Positions 38,101 through 48,580 of a stretch of 64,000 nt of DNA are shown in pieces. Origin of the DNA: Chaunax sp. Z400 (Eukaryota > Chordata > Actinopteri > Lophiiformes > Chaunacidae). The position numbers and the translations under genes are program-made. Numbering within the stretch: the first letter of the stretch is position 1; every line of letters starts with the position of its first letter. Where the stretch lies: the NCBI GenBank assembly GCA_037577475.1, contig CM075186.1, positions 1,621,501 through 1,685,500 of the forward strand, written 5' to 3'. Under the pieces are notes generated by a model. The model ran no database searches, was not told the DNA's origin, and was given only the letters and a program-made list of their open reading frames with translations.

Positions 38101-41100
38101 ATTTTGTGCAGGTTTCTATTTTTGTAGAAACGCTCATAAACAGGGCAGCATTTACAAAGCTAAGAATATTCCTCGATGATAAATCACATCAGTGGAGCTA
38201 AATTCAGTCACAAGCCGTTTCTGGGCCAAAATTAGAATATCCAGTTTGTAGCAATGTCTCACAATTCAACTTACACTTCAGTTAAATGTGTTAGGCAACC
38301 ACGATGACTGACAACTTGCACACATATCCGATGAAGTTGCCCACACAGTGTGACATCAGATGGCCCATGGTTTATCAACAGGGGGTTCAAATCGTCATCC
38401 CCTGAGAGAATGCTAGGTTACTGGCTCAGAAAACTGGGGTCACTTAGTTGAACATCTGCTGGCCAACTGTAAATAAACAGAGATGGGGTCAAGTCCCACA
38501 ACTGGATCAGCATGCATCTAAAAACAACTCCATTGCATAGCAACGCAGGAATCCAGTACAAATGGTTACCAGTGCTGCATGGCATTAAGTGAAAGCATGA
38601 AATAATTCCTCCATATCTTTTTCCTCAGACAATGTGCAGCTTGGTCAGTACGTTAGAATACTGCTTACCATATCACGGGTATATACTGCTGGAGATCTGC
38701 TCGGGGTTCAGTGTGGGCGGCCTGGGAAGCTGTTGTGAGTTTATCTCCATGGATACCATTTATTAAAATCTCCTATTCATGTATTCAGACCTGTTGAACA
38801 AATATGTCATTCTTCACCAAATGATGTGCGATCCAGGTGAGAGATATAATAGTTCATCTTTGCACAGTTTGACTCTTTTTCAGGGTCATGTGTCACTTAT
38901 GTGCAACAACACAGTAATTTGCACTGTAGGTCAGTCTTTCTATAATAGCACATGGCATTGATGCAGAGAACACCTTATCCATGCAGTCAGTGCTGCTGGT
39001 TTAAATGATGGACATCAGACCATGAACCAGGGTAGAGTGTAGTCCTCCAAATCAGGAGGTATTCGTACCCGACTCCTGCAGCCAAAAGGAGAAAAACTAG
39101 AATGACTCTCTGTTGACACACACATGCTTTGTGAGCAGGGCCCTAAAAAGGTGTGCAAAAGGTATTTGAACTAGATTTTCATGTCTGTTTGACATGATAT
39201 GATATTATGATAGAGGTTATGGTCTATCCACATCAGCATAAATTTAATATTTCCATGAGTAGGGGCATCTTTGTCCTTGGACACAAATTTTGTGGTTATA
39301 CATCACAATTTATAGATTATTTCCTGAGAAGTTAGAGAACATGTTGAAAATCACCTATGTCGCAATGCTAAAGGAAATTCTACAACATTCCTGGATCCAC
39401 ACCAAAATTTAACGAGTCCCTTCACAAAGTTTTGTGGAAATCCCGTCAAATTACAGATGGCTATAGTCCATAAGAGGTTACCTAAGGATGATTTTTTTTT
39501 ACATTTTTTTGTCTTCATTCTGTTTCCTTTAGACAGAACACTGGCTGCCCCCCCCCCCCCCCCCCCCCTTCCCAGTCTTCAAGCTAAGCTAACTTCACAG
39601 GCTGCTGGTTCCAGCTTCATATTTACCATTCAGACATGAGAGTGCATTGATGAAAGAGTATTTCATCTCATCTCACAGGACTGTGAGGGTTTGTCAGACA
39701 AAAACTGCAAGGAAAAACTGAACTATCATATTGCCACAGGAAACAAAACAACACAAAAAAAAATCTAATTCTTCCCCTCAGCTGTTCCAAGACGCTTCTG
39801 CTCCATCAGCTCAGCAGCATAAAAGGCTTGTTTGATTGTCTGCTTCTGGCTTTTAGGACATTAAAAGTTTGGCCTGTATGCCAATTTGTGCCAAGTTTCT
39901 GTGCCCAGAAGTCCACTTCTACCAATTAGTGGTGCTGGGCAGCAGCATCATTCTCTGGCTATCTTGACACCACAGCTAAAAATTTAACAGACCAGCAGAG
40001 AGAATCTCCTATCACTTATTATCCTTTCCCATCTCAGAACTGCAAACAAACTCTGATCTGGAGCTGTCATTTCAGTCTGGCTACACTGAATATTTTAAAT
40101 AAAGTTTGTCTTGAGTCAGATTAAATCTTACTGTGCAAAAATAAACTGCTCCTTTGCTATGCTTTGGTTGGAGAACCGAGATGTTGAGCAACATCAAATG
40201 GCACCAGTGCACATCAACCAGAACAAGTCAAAGTACGGCTGCACAATATGGCAAAAAAAAGCATTTTTATTTTTCCAATGTGATCAATATCAATATTTTT
40301 CTCAATATATTATTTGCTGCCAGTTTGAAGAGTTTTGACAGTTAGTACATATTTTTATTGAGTCCAGTACTGTGCTGATATTCCATCAGTTTACTTAAAC
40401 ATCTGCTGAAGCAGATATTTCATGTCTGTTTTCTGAGTGTGATCCAAAGCTGTGTCTCCTGCAGATTCACATCCATGCTTGAACTCATTTTTTGACTTTC
40501 TGTGGTAATAATAGAATTGCACATTACGAAATTATTCCTTGACTGTCTGTCCACAGAGCGGCATGCCAAGACCTGGTCCAATTAAAACACCCCTCTCCGT
40601 GTGGTGTGAGTTAATTAACACCATAGATGCTACAAAGGCAGCCAGGCTCAGACTTGTGCTGCAGGCTGAAGGGAAGCAGGAGGTTTTAGCTCCTTGCAAC
40701 TTGTAGAATGACTTTCGGCGTTGCCACAAGCAAGTGGGGTTGCTGCATTTGTATTTTTTGGGTTGTGAATGAGGTCTTTTAATAGACTTGTTTACCTGAA
40801 AGCTCCTTGTGTCAGTGAGTGAACACCCATTTCACGTCACCCTGCTAATAACAAATATCCCTTTGTCCATACAACAATAGGTGAGAGGTAAATCAATAAG
40901 GTGAGGAAGTGCAGCAGAAATGGGTGCAGTGGGTGTGATTCATAGAGGTGGGGTGCAGCTTTAACAAGAATTACAGAGTTGTAAAATATCATCTGAATCC
41001 ATTTTGAAAAGTAAAGCTGGACTATTACATTAGTTCCTTTTTCACATGTTGTTATATAAAGATTTGTTTGGACCATTAAGCACACATACATCAAGATATG

Positions 41101-41200
41101 AGAGATTCTGAGCCATGCCAGGATCCAGGATCTCTCATCTGAGCCTGAGTGGTCCTGTATCTATATTCATGTTTAATTTCTGTATTTCTCTCTGTGCAGA
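29089..41200 (+). CDS. SHISAL1: SHISAL1, shisa-like protein 1 (complete coding region, spliced)
   Basis: Coding parts are 29089-29155, 31741-31954, 35324-35626 and one base at 41200. Phases join without conflict to give 194 aa; I recall about 199 aa for the human protein (formerly KIAA1644). Residues 1-26 form a hydrophobic signal peptide. Residues 30-75 are the shisa-type cysteine-rich domain with C31, C47, the pair C59-C60 and the pair C70-C71, including HKGRYHFGFHCPRLSDNKT, a near-identical match to the vertebrate family as I remember it. N-glycosylation sequons start at N53, N63, N72, N83 and N95. Residues 99-121 are one membrane helix (VGVWIYGFFVMVLLALDFLY). The cytoplasmic tail is basic, then Ser/Gln/Pro-rich. 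Topology is type I. Shisa relatives act in receptor maturation or as AMPA-receptor auxiliary proteins, but the function of SHISAL1 itself is poorly known. It lies tail to tail with PARVG. Confidence 0.93.
29156..31740 (+). other. SHISAL1 intron between coding exons 1 and 2
   Basis: No further exon is visible. It contains an imperfect tandem repeat at 30531-30636 and a family B-like repeat piece at about 30650-30740. It closes with the acceptor 'cttcccccaaactgcag'. Confidence 0.8.
30531..30636. repeat. Short imperfect tandem repeat (unit about 44 bp)
   Basis: 'ttccagtggagaaaacatga' occurs twice with 'cgcag' or 'tgtag' after it. A third, more diverged start ('gataaaacatgatgcag') precedes them. 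Confidence 0.75.
31741..31954 (+). CDS. SHISAL1: SHISAL1 coding exon 2 (cysteine-rich domain)
   Basis: Encodes residues 24-93 with split codons at both ends. The frame begins LSAHYRVCEPYSDHKGRYHF and contains all six cysteines of the domain. The acceptor 'actgcag|ccctc' and donor 'acacaa|gtgagt' are both strong. Confidence 0.96.
33815..34115 (+). repeat. Dispersed repeat family E copy 2
   Basis: Diverged relative of 26385-26700 in the same orientation. The shared phrases are listed under copy 1. It has no coding capacity. Confidence 0.6.
35010..35215. repeat. Repeat family C copy with 56-bp perfect-arm palindrome
   Basis: 35020-35135 is the reverse complement of the family C copy at about 13280-13400. 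The arms 35074-35129 and 35156-35211 are perfect inverted copies (56 bp each) around a 26-nt loop. The loop carries the family's 'ggccacaagcc' segment in reverse orientation. The right arm therefore looks like an inverted duplication of part of the element. Its end is 112 bp from SHISAL1 exon 3. Confidence 0.92.
35324..35626 (+). CDS. SHISAL1: SHISAL1 coding exon 3 (membrane helix and tail)
   Basis: Encodes residues 95-194, starting NYTALVGVWIYGFF, with the acceptor 'tctctcccacag'. The conserved run after the helix reads YYSAINYELCRVYLEKWGL. The exon ends at TG before 'gtgagt'. With the first base of the next exon this makes TGA, so the protein ends STA. If the donor is not used, reading continues TGG TGA and adds one tryptophan. 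Confidence 0.93.
36103..36253. mobile_element. Miniature inverted-repeat element (151 bp)
   Basis: The 15-bp ends 'tagcccttaggagtc' (36103-36117) and 'gactcctaagggcta' (36239-36253) are perfect inverted copies. Inside lies a second perfect palindrome, 'tcacgccggcgtga' (about 36220-36233). It has no coding capacity. Confidence 0.8.
36490..36725 (+). pseudogene. Degenerate Tc1-like transposase fragment
   Basis: The open frame from 36496 contains SGSVRLWGCFVSWTTGNLQR, then VEGQMDSIKDQETL and LGHHWTFQKDN, in the order typical of fish Tc1-like transposases (family forms GGSVMVWGCF, GTGNLHRVEG and HWTFQQDNDPKHTSK). The acidic DN after the WTFQ block is present. Sequence after it has decayed and no start, N-terminal half or terminal repeats are seen nearby. 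Inactive relic inside the SHISAL1 intron. Confidence 0.85.
37500..37511. repeat. Poly(C) run
   Basis: Twelve C residues. Confidence 0.9.
39548..39568. repeat. Poly(C) run (about 21 nt)
   Basis: An uninterrupted C tract. Its length is prone to sequencing error, and the proline run in an open frame here is an artefact. Confidence 0.95.
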
Positions 41201-42340
41201 ATGATACTGTGAGTGGATAACCTGAAGAGTAGCAACACCTCATCTCCTCACGTGGTACAGAGGAGATGCCCCATAAATACCCCTCTCTGGACTACAGACA
41301 CAAACACCGTGGTGGGTTAGCCATACTGTAGTAGTTTCTAATGAGCACAAAACACCCATGAACTGATGTGGCATTTAAAAACCCCAGCTGACCAAAGGCT
41401 GCCAGGAATCATCAAAGACCGTACTGCTGTTGCCACAGCAGAGGAGTGACGGACACATGCAACCACACAGGCGTGCAGTGATCCCCCTGACATGGCTGCC
41501 GAGGCCTGAGGTATCCCAAACAAATCCCAACTGAACTGAATGAACATTAACTCGCAAGTGAGGACGCTTGCCTGTTTCTAAAAAAGAAGCTCATCTTTCT
41601 AGATATGAAATGTTTATTACACTGCTGTGTCAGTTTGTGTTCATTAGCAGTTAGACACAGTTATCTATTTGGTGATTTATTTATGTGAACTAGTCAGACA
41701 AATAGATGAGTGGTTACGATTCAGAACATGTAACAGCTTAGGTTGATGCTGAGCATCTCACTTAGAGTAGAATGTTTTTGTTATGTACTGAAACCAGACA
41801 AGAAGTGTCTGCAGCCATGTTGAAGAACTGTATTGTACCTTCTGCAAAACGAGTGATTTCTCTATATTGTAACACGTCTGACAAGGACAGAGCGCCATAA
41901 AGTCGTAGATCTAAACGTTTTATATTAGGTCGTCAATATTCAGTGGTTGTGAGGAAAGGGAATAAGTTCTTCACCCATAACATAAATGAGGATCAGGGAT
42001 GCTTTCACAGAAGAGCTTTATGCTAAGCTAAACATAACCTTAACCTTTGGCTAAGAGCCTACAAGCCCATTTGGTTCCTTTATAAGGAGCACTCTACAGC
42101 CCACATTGGTAAAAAAAAACAACAATTGTAAGCAATTAGCCACATTAGAAAATGTTTTTAAAAAACACACAAAAAACACACACATTAAATCCCCCTTCAC
42201 TGCCAGCAATAATGTACAGTAGCTTAATCATAAGGATGACATGGTGTGTAGAAGGTGGTCAGATGAGCTCTGGGCAATCATCGAGGTGTGTCACAGATCG
42301 GTTTATGCTCAATAATAGGGTGACGTCAATTAAATGTGTT
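41200..42340 (+). other. SHISAL1: SHISAL1 terminal exon, predicted 3' UTR
   Basis: The start is set by the acceptor 'tttctctctgtgcag' (ending 41199). Its first base completes the TGA stop codon begun in exon 3. The 3' end is not fixed: ATTAAA occurs at 42184-42189 and 42329-42334, and I see no AATAAA before about 42756. The body has no repeat signature until about 42420. Confidence 0.5.
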
Positions 42341-42820
42341 TCTGGAACTCATAGCGAAAATTTCTGTGTCAGCTTTGTCAAGAGAAAACATTTAAAACTT
42401 TTTTTATTCTGAAATAATTTACCTTAGAGCTGCAAATTACTGTTAGTTGATCTGCCAATTATTTTCTCAATTAGTCAATGATTAATTTGGTTCATAATAA
42501 AAACTACCTGTTATAATTGTGACAACTCAAGGTCAGGTATTCAAATTGCTTATAATTTAAACAACAGTCTAAAGCACAGGGTTTCAGTTTACTATGATAT
42601 ACGTCAAAGAAAAGCATAAAATCCTGACATCTGGAACTAGTGAAGCCATAAATTAGTTATCAACTTCTAGTCATTTAAAGCTGCAACTGAAGATTAAGTT
42701 CATTATTGATCAATTTACTAATATTTTCTCATCAATCAGTAAAAAGTTTGAGAAAAATAAAGACTTTTTCACAATTTGGTGATGTTTTGAAATCACAGCC
42801 AACAGGCCAAAATCCAAAGT
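42341..42820. repeat. Interspersed repeat pieces
   Basis: 'aattattttctcaattagtc' and, further on, 'attgatcaatttactaatat' resemble the common fish element with 'gattattttctcgattaatcg' phrasing that starts 'gctgcaactaacgatt'. Two diverged partial copies seem to lie in tandem. Confidence 0.5.
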
Positions 42821-44433
42821 CAGGGCTGTGCGATATGATGGTATCTAATGTTTGACAATAGAAAAACATCCTTCGTTTCATATTACTCTCCATTGTTGAA
42901 CACTCTTTACAGCAATATTAATATTGTGGCCCTGGTTGCTGGATGTTATTCGGTGCCATGTTGTTTTGGATCATTGCGATGAGACTTAAACAAAAATACC
43001 TCCAACACACGAGGCTCCGCCTGCTTTAATGAAAATGGTGTCACGCCACTGTTACACTGTCATCTGTAAGAAACACAGAACAGACTCAAAGACCACTAAC
43101 CTCTTTAACCACCGACACAACAAGCATGCATTTTCTATTTTTACTCTTTATATTTTATAAATATTATTGTTATATGACTTAGAGGTCAACTGACTGTGGA
43201 TTTCCAAAGGCCCAAGTTACAATGATAGTTTGTAGCAGGAAAAAGCCAGTAGCCAATAAATCAACCAATATCACAGCCTCCAACCTTTTATTTATTTATT
43301 AATTTTTTGCCTGTTGAACTGAACATCTAAGTCCAAGAAATCAATATTTATATATAAATCTGGTTTTAAGGTCTAACATGACCATACCGTGACAATAAAG
43401 GCATTTTAGGAGAGTGCTTTGGAGTTTCCTTGTGATTCTTAAATTGAAAAATAAATATGGAATTGATCAACTAAACAAATAACTATAAAGAAACCTAGAT
43501 GAGAGAACTTTTTATCTTTTGAGACACTTTTTTTAGAATAGATGAAAAAAGACCCAGTTGCAGACAACACAAGAGGCAGGGAGTGCAGTTCAGAATAAGT
43601 CCAGACACAGGCAAAAATCGATCCAGTTAACAGTTTGTTCAAAAATCCAAGCAATAAGTCTAAATCAAGAAAACAGGAAAATCCAGGCAAAGTCCAAAAA
43701 TGCATAAAATAACTAGGAATCCAAACCAAACTTACAGGGAAAATAAGAGAAGCTCAGGAATACAACCAGGAAATCACCACAAGGAAACAGACAAACTGAC
43801 AAAGGACAGAAGGAAAACACAGACTATATACAGGAAGATAATGAGACACAAGTGAAACCCAAGACACAGAGGAGACACAGGTGAACGAAAGACACAGAGG
43901 AGACACAGTGAAGAGGAGAAAATGAGACACAGGAGAAACCAAGACACAGAGGAGACACAGTGAAGACAATGAGACACAGGTAGAAACAATCAGCAGTTAA
44001 GCAGAACAAAAGACATGAAACAAGAAATTCACAGAGGAAAATAAATGGTCAAACCAAAACAAGAAGCAACAAGACAAATCCAAACTATGGCAAGTGTTTT
44101 TCCTCAAAGTCTGTAATTCCGTCCATTAGTAACTACTGGAGCAGAGTTATGCCGAAACAAAAAGTACTATCACATTTACCTCTAATACATGTATGTTTTA
44201 TTGAAAATATGCCCAAAGATTCTGAATAGAAGGAGAAAAATCATCAAATATAATTACCTTTTTATTTGTTAAGTATACAATTAAAAATCTAGTAAGAAAT
44301 AGTCCTTTATATGTGATAATTTAATATTCATTAAATTTGTAGAAAATGTGCTATATCATGATTATATTTATCGTTATCTGTATATGAAATGACCTATATT
44401 GGAAAATGAGATTTTGTCATATCGCATAGCCCT
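42821..44433. mobile_element. Possible 1.6-kb composite element with matching ends
   Basis: The left end 'cagggctgtgcgatatgatg' (42821) is mirrored by 'tcatatcgcatagccct' (ending 44433). AT-rich 'cgatat..ttatcg' sequence lies just inside both ends, as in a common fish inverted-repeat family. The middle (about 43540-44100) looks like a second, nested repeat. No transposase frame is seen. The pairing could be two separate short elements. Confidence 0.45.
43838..43985. repeat. Imperfect tandem repeat (about 60-bp unit)
   Basis: Units contain 'aatgagacacagg.gaaac', 'ccaagacacagaggagacac' and 'agtgaaga'. About two and a half copies. The cysteine/serine/leucine-rich open frames on the minus strand come from this repeat. 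Confidence 0.8.
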
Positions 44434-45711
44434 ATTCAATGTGAGGAGGATTTGAGAAGCTCACATTATTTGGCAAAGAATGATGTTTTGTCATGGACTA
44501 ATCGTTTCAGTTTAATTTAATTACTGAGACAAATTCTCTGTAATCCCCAAAATGCTGTCATTTACATATAAGAACAAAAAAAGCAGCTGTTGGAGCCAGA
44601 CTAAATACGTGCATGTGAACCCAGGTGGACAGACAGTACAGTAGGAGAGAGGTGTCCCAATCTGCAACTGGTCTAAATCTGTTTGTGTTTATAATCTCTG
44701 CTGTGTGCACATACTGCTACGTCCTCGCTGAGTTATATGAACACATGAACTGTAAGAGGCGAGCTGCAGGCGTCATCCTCCGTTATCAGCAATAATATTC
44801 ACATTTGCTGAGTTGTTAGAGCTGAAGTTAATTCCCATTTCAGCGGCTTAAGTTTAATTGCGTGAGCCCCAGGAGGCTCGTGCCACAGCTTTCAGGCTGA
44901 GAGGAATGGGATGTGTCCAAAAGAAATAATTGGCCCAGAGACAAAGCAGTGGTTCTAAATTACACTCTGTTGCTCTCTGCCTGAAGCTGACTCCTTATTC
45001 CCACAGCATGAGCAGCAGCAGCAAACACAGTGGAGAGGTTTTTAACAGGTGCACAAAGGGGATTTAATTAGTCCCCAATCCTGGATGGAGTGGGGAAAAT
45101 CTGATATGTGGAGAACACGTCTTTTTTCAGGGTTCTGTGCTGTGTGTTCTGACCTGTAATAAGGCAAAGGTGGAATGTTTTTATCAAGTCACAGCCAGGG
45201 GAAAAAAACCTCATGTTGCCTCTGACAAGCAGTAGCAGGGTCACTAATAGATACACAAAGGAGGAAACCTTCCCCCCACTTCTTATCATGTTTTGATGTG
45301 TTATTAAAAACAGTCTGACTCTGGCCTGGTGTGATGTGGTAAATTGTAGCTCAACCCTCTTCCCAATTAAAATGAAAATATAAAAAAAAAGGATGGGAAG
45401 AAGCGAGCACACATCTGTTTAAGTCTCTCCGGGTTATCATGGTTAACAGTTGCCTTACAGTTGAATACCCACCTGTACACAGAAGCTTTGTAGTGGTTGA
45501 TACCTCACTTTTTTTGGGTGTGGTGGTGATGATGGTATAATGTGCACCACGTTCTGTCTATGTATTTACTACTGGATAGAATGTAAAGTACCGTTTTCAG
45601 TTGGATCGTTATTGCACTTGTTGACTTTGTATTGTCACGACAGGGAGAAATAAAGTTTTATCTTTTCCAGTGTGTTTAAATCCCTCTGTGTCAAGGAAAA
45701 TCCTTTATTTC
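44434..45711. other. Intergenic, nothing firmly recognised
   Basis: No exon. 44640-45000 is mixed-composition sequence without repeat features and might be conserved non-coding DNA. The segment ending near 45660 ('gggagaaataaagtttta') could be a LINE-like tail. Confidence 0.4.
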
Positions 45712-46080
45712 ATTAAAGGAACAGCTCATCCAAAAATGCAAATTCTGTCATTATCTACTCCTCTCCGTTGACGATGTTAGAGCTTCACAGTGAAATAGTG
45801 CTGCAGCGTTGTTCTCTTAAACAAGTTAAGATGATGGGGACTTAATTTAAAAGAAACCGTCGAAAACATACATAAAAGGACTCCATACAGCAGCACAGCA
45901 CAATCTGAGTCTCCAAAAGCCCAAGATCTCAAGCTGATATGAAAAAACATCTTTTTTTTAAAGCTGAAATCTTCACTGTTGCCACTGAATTAAAACCAAT
46001 AATGACTATACTGTCTGAGGAAGGTGCAACGTCCATGTAGGAGGTCAACACTGAGCTATGCAGAGATTGTGATTCTGACA
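45712..46080 (-). repeat. Fold-back repeat family A fragment
   Basis: Begins with the family terminus in reverse ('aaaggaacagctcatccaaa') and continues with 'agcttcacagtgaaatagtg', 'acaagttaagatgatgggga' and 'aagcccaagatctcaa'. It is the reverse complement of the right part of the 8520-9115 copy. Confidence 0.65.
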
Positions 46081-48249
46081 TCCTGTTCTTGCTGAAGCCC
46101 CTGTTGATCGCGTTTCCAAACCATTTTCCTCATCCACACTCATTTCTTCAGGTTTCTTCTTTTAGCACTGCAAACTACTGCCCCACACACACCAGTGCAG
46201 CAACACTCAAAGCTAATGTTTAGGGGAGGTGTTTGGCAAGAGTAAAACAAATTAATTAATTTTATTAACTGATCTGAGTTCTGATCTGAGAAAAAAATTA
46301 AACACGTCTTTAACCAACTGATGAGAGGCTACAGGAAAAAACTGATTCGTGTTATTGGTTTATTCAGCAGTGTTTTTGTCTTGACCTTTTTCTGCTTTAT
46401 GTCCGTTTGAAGGCTCTAGAAGCCTCTGAATGGACTGTTTTTAGTGTCAATCAGTACACCACGAGATGATTCATCCCATCTCAAAGCAATGGCCCTGTCA
46501 AGCAGACGGACTCCAAGCCTGCCTGACATGAAAACACCATTACAGAAAAGAAGTGAGGGTGCAAATCTAAGGTGATGGAGACTGTGACAGGCCGGAACAC
46601 CTCGCCTCATATCAGGCAGCTGCTGCTGCTCACTTAAGTCAAAGGACCCCGGCAACCAAGACGTTGTCAAAGTCTCTTTGTGCTTTCCTAATAAGCTCTG
46701 ACTTCTACTTTTACCCGACCCTCATGCACCTCTGTCAATCATCCTGTGCTGGTTAGAATATGTTCCACCATCTCCTCCATGTATGCCATCTTCTTCCAGT
46801 ACGGCACTAACTAAAGCTCTTCCCATCTATGACACCAATTCCTGCCATCCATCACCATTTAAAAACCATCGTCTGGATTTCCTCATCCTGCTGTTATTGA
46901 GGAGTCGGAGATACATCCTGCCATCATTTATCTATTAAAACTCCATTAGGCCTCATCTCTGCTCAGGCCGGATCTTCTGTGGCACTGATAAAAAAAACAT
47001 TAAGATCCATCTCAAGTAGATTTTAATGTCACTGTTTCATGATGTCCATTTGAAACCACCTCTTGTGTTACAGTAATGTTCCCCCTGTGAATCAAACTTA
47101 ACTACTAAGAAAATGAGAACAAAACAGAATTACAGCAGTCAGTGAGTCAGGAGTGGGACAGGAGGAAGATGAAGAAGAGGAGGAAGACGCATGACAAATA
47201 CAGGAGGGTCCATTAGCAGAACTGTGTGGACCCAATGTATCATTAAAAGTTGTGTCTCTAATTCATGCAGAACATGTTGAACACAGAGAAGTGCTTTGAG
47301 ATTATGTGGTGGCCTGACACATGGTTATGATAAATGCATGAGAGCCTGTGAGCAGAACAGGCCGCACCATAATTATTTAAACTTATTAAATTAAAAATGT
47401 CTTTTAAATCATGTGTCTCCAATCCAGTGTTTCTCAGTCCTGGCCCTTGAGATCCCCAGTCCAACATGCTTCCCTGCTCCAAAACAACTTCTGCACAGCT
47501 TGATGACAACCTCATCATTGAGTGAGGGAAACGTTTCAAACATGGAGGAGATTCCCAGCAAAATGACTTATATGAGGACTTATAAATGACTTCACCCCTT
47601 TTTACACAACAGTATGGCATCAATGCCTCAACTCCTCTATGCTGCCTTTGTTTATTCTGAACACAACAACAGTAGCATAACAAGCTGCTTTTTAATTCAT
47701 TTAAAAAAAACTGATATTTAAAGATGCTTTAACCGCCAAAGGCCTGGCCTCCACATGCGTGGACAGCACATTTTGGGTTGTCTATACCATAATACTTAAT
47801 TCTGCTTAATGGTTAAATTAAAAATGCATACCAGAAAAGAGTTGGGTCTTAGGAGGTTAAATGAGGATAGAATTCAAAATATTGTCAAAAATGAAAAGAT
47901 AGAATTCTGAAATTTACCACGCTTCATCTACCATGATATCTAAACTGATTTGTCATGAACGTTGGAGATTTATTCAAATAGAATTTGCAGTGTCTGTTTA
48001 CAGATAAAGACGTTGAGAAGCGTCTTTGTTGCGGTGCTATTGTGCAGTCTCTTTGTGGAGTGAGCTACTGTCAATCACGTTGCTTTCCTCATGAATATTA
48101 ATAAGCTTCCCCCCCGTCACTGTGCAAAAAGAAAATTCCAGGTCAGGTGTCGCATGTCTCTCCTTACTGCGACTGAATGACGTTTTATGAAGTTCTGAAA
48201 CAGCAGAGGCATCACTAATTTTGCAGCGGTTGGCCGATGCTGCAAAATG
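46081..48249. other. Intergenic, nothing recognised
   Basis: Open frames at 46416-46670 and 47258-47683 (both minus) have no recognisable domains, no flanking exons in phase and no family resemblance. Confidence 0.45.
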
Positions 48250-48580
48250 TATCCTCAACAAAAACATAAATGCAACGCTTTTGTTTTTGCTCCCATTTTT
48301 CATGAGTTGAAGTAAAAGATCTGAGACTTTGTCTATACACACAAAAGGCTTAATCCCCTCAAATTATGTTCACAGATAGCATATCAAGAAGCTGATTGAA
48401 CAAAATGATTATTGCACAGATGTGTGTTGCGATGGTCACAATAAAAGGCCACTCTACAATGTACAAGCTCTGGTACGGCAGTCATCATGACAATTGTGCA
48501 CTTTCTCAAAACAACATCTGTGGCATTGTGTTGTGTGATAAAACTGCACATTTCAGAGTCGCCAGGATGTCAAACGTCTG
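48250..48580 (+). mobile_element. DNA-transposon-like dispersed repeat
   Basis: The ordered phrases 'aaaaacataaatgcaacgct', 'tttgctcccatttttcatga', 'acacaaaaggcttaatcccc', 'gcatatcaagaagctgattg' and 'cacaataaaaggccactcta' match a widespread fish interspersed repeat that I recognise from its consensus phrasing. It has no coding capacity here. I believe it is a Tc1/mariner-superfamily derivative, but this needs a repeat-library search. Confidence 0.65.

Larger units (their letters stand above)
35627..41199 (+). other. SHISAL1 last intron
   Basis: 5.6 kb between the strong donor 'catg|gtgagt' and the acceptor 'tttctctctgtgcag'. It holds a palindromic miniature element (36103-36253), a Tc1-like transposase relic (36490-36720), poly(C) runs, a reverse family D fragment near 39385-39450 and a 'gctgcacaatatggcaaaa' repeat end near 40236. 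No coding exon was found. Confidence 0.7.

Noticed and set aside
43754..44009. Ser/Leu/Val-rich minus-strand open frames that look like membrane proteins
   Set aside because: They arise from the imperfect 60-bp tandem repeat; the apparent hydrophobicity is a by-product of the repeat's base composition.
47258..47683. 141-codon minus-strand open frame
   Set aside because: No domain, no splice partners and no family resemblance.
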